A DNA stretch of 7,925 bases, taken from JANMMJ01 sp964543235 (GTDB lineage: Bacteria; Pseudomonadota; Alphaproteobacteria; Rhizobiales; Aestuariivirgaceae). This document shows, one piece after another, positions 7,848-7,925 of the stretch (position 1 is its first letter; the number at the start of each line of letters is the position of its first letter). The stretch spans positions 1 through 7,925 of the forward strand of contig CAZIXE010000108.1 of NCBI GenBank assembly GCA_964543235.1, given 5' to 3'. The position numbers and the translations under genes are program-made. Under the pieces are notes generated by a model. It had not been told where the DNA came from. It saw only the letters and a list, made by a program, of their open reading frames with translations, and ran no database searches.

Positions 7848-7923
7848 TCCCCGATAGCTCAGTTGGTAGAGCATTCGACTGTTAATCGAATGGTCGCTGG
7901 TTCGAGTCCAGCTCGGGGAGCCA
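7848..7923 (+). tRNA. tRNA-Asn (anticodon GTT)
   Basis: All arms are intact. The acceptor stem TCCCCGA pairs with TCGGGGA (7913-7919). The D arm is GCTC/GAGC around AGTTGGTA. The anticodon stem TTCGA/TCGAA encloses CTGTTAA, with anticodon GTT at 7881-7883. The T arm is GCTGG-TTCGAGT-CCAGC. The discriminator is G (7920), as expected for asparagine, and CCA is encoded (7921-7923). It is 76 bases long and reads AAC and AAU codons. The window ends two bases after it. Confidence 0.98.
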
Positions 7924-7925
7924 TT

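Noticed and set aside
7271..7885. A 204-residue plus-strand frame ending in DSSVGRAFDC
   Set aside because: It reads through tRNA-Cys, the antisense of the small membrane protein gene and the start of tRNA-Asn. The ending is the typical false translation of a tRNA gene.

Overview
The window is GC-rich chromosomal DNA from an alphaproteobacterium, most likely of the order Hyphomicrobiales (Rhizobiales). Four things point there: the order pcm-like methyltransferase, tolC, DUF2497/PopZ, valS on one strand; a very short single-domain PilZ protein; a PopZ-family protein; and a first gene whose sequence I recognise as an uncharacterised family common in rhizobial genomes. The taxonomic call is from memory of these families, not from a search.

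Layout. Bases 1-190 hold two small palindromes, each followed by GGRTGAG, then a candidate promoter. Bases 191-877 (+) carry a conserved gene of unknown function. It converges on a block of five minus-strand genes. Read in their own direction from right to left, these are a protein-L-isoaspartate O-methyltransferase-like protein (7196-6528), a TolC-type outer-membrane channel (6351-4933), a PopZ/DUF2497 polar scaffold (4817-4053), a minimal PilZ domain c-di-GMP receptor (3975-3727) and valyl-tRNA synthetase (3651-976). The gaps between them are 75 to 176 bases, each with room for its own promoter, so this is a co-directional cluster rather than a tightly overlapping operon. The right end has tRNA-Cys(GCA) (+, 7317-7390), a 95-residue membrane protein (-, 7723-7436) and tRNA-Asn(GTT) (+, 7848-7923, CCA included).

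Together the genes cover housekeeping translation (valS and two tRNAs), the cell envelope (tolC and the small membrane protein), cell-pole organisation (popZ) and second-messenger sensing (pilZ). I see no phage, transposon, toxin-antitoxin, CRISPR or defence genes and no base-composition break suggesting transfer. No strong case for a new system exists here. The best leads are the methyltransferase that lacks the usual isoaspartyl substrate motif, the unknown gene at the left end, the palindrome-GGRTGAG pair at 33-80, and a perfect dyad placed exactly in the spacer of a candidate valS promoter.
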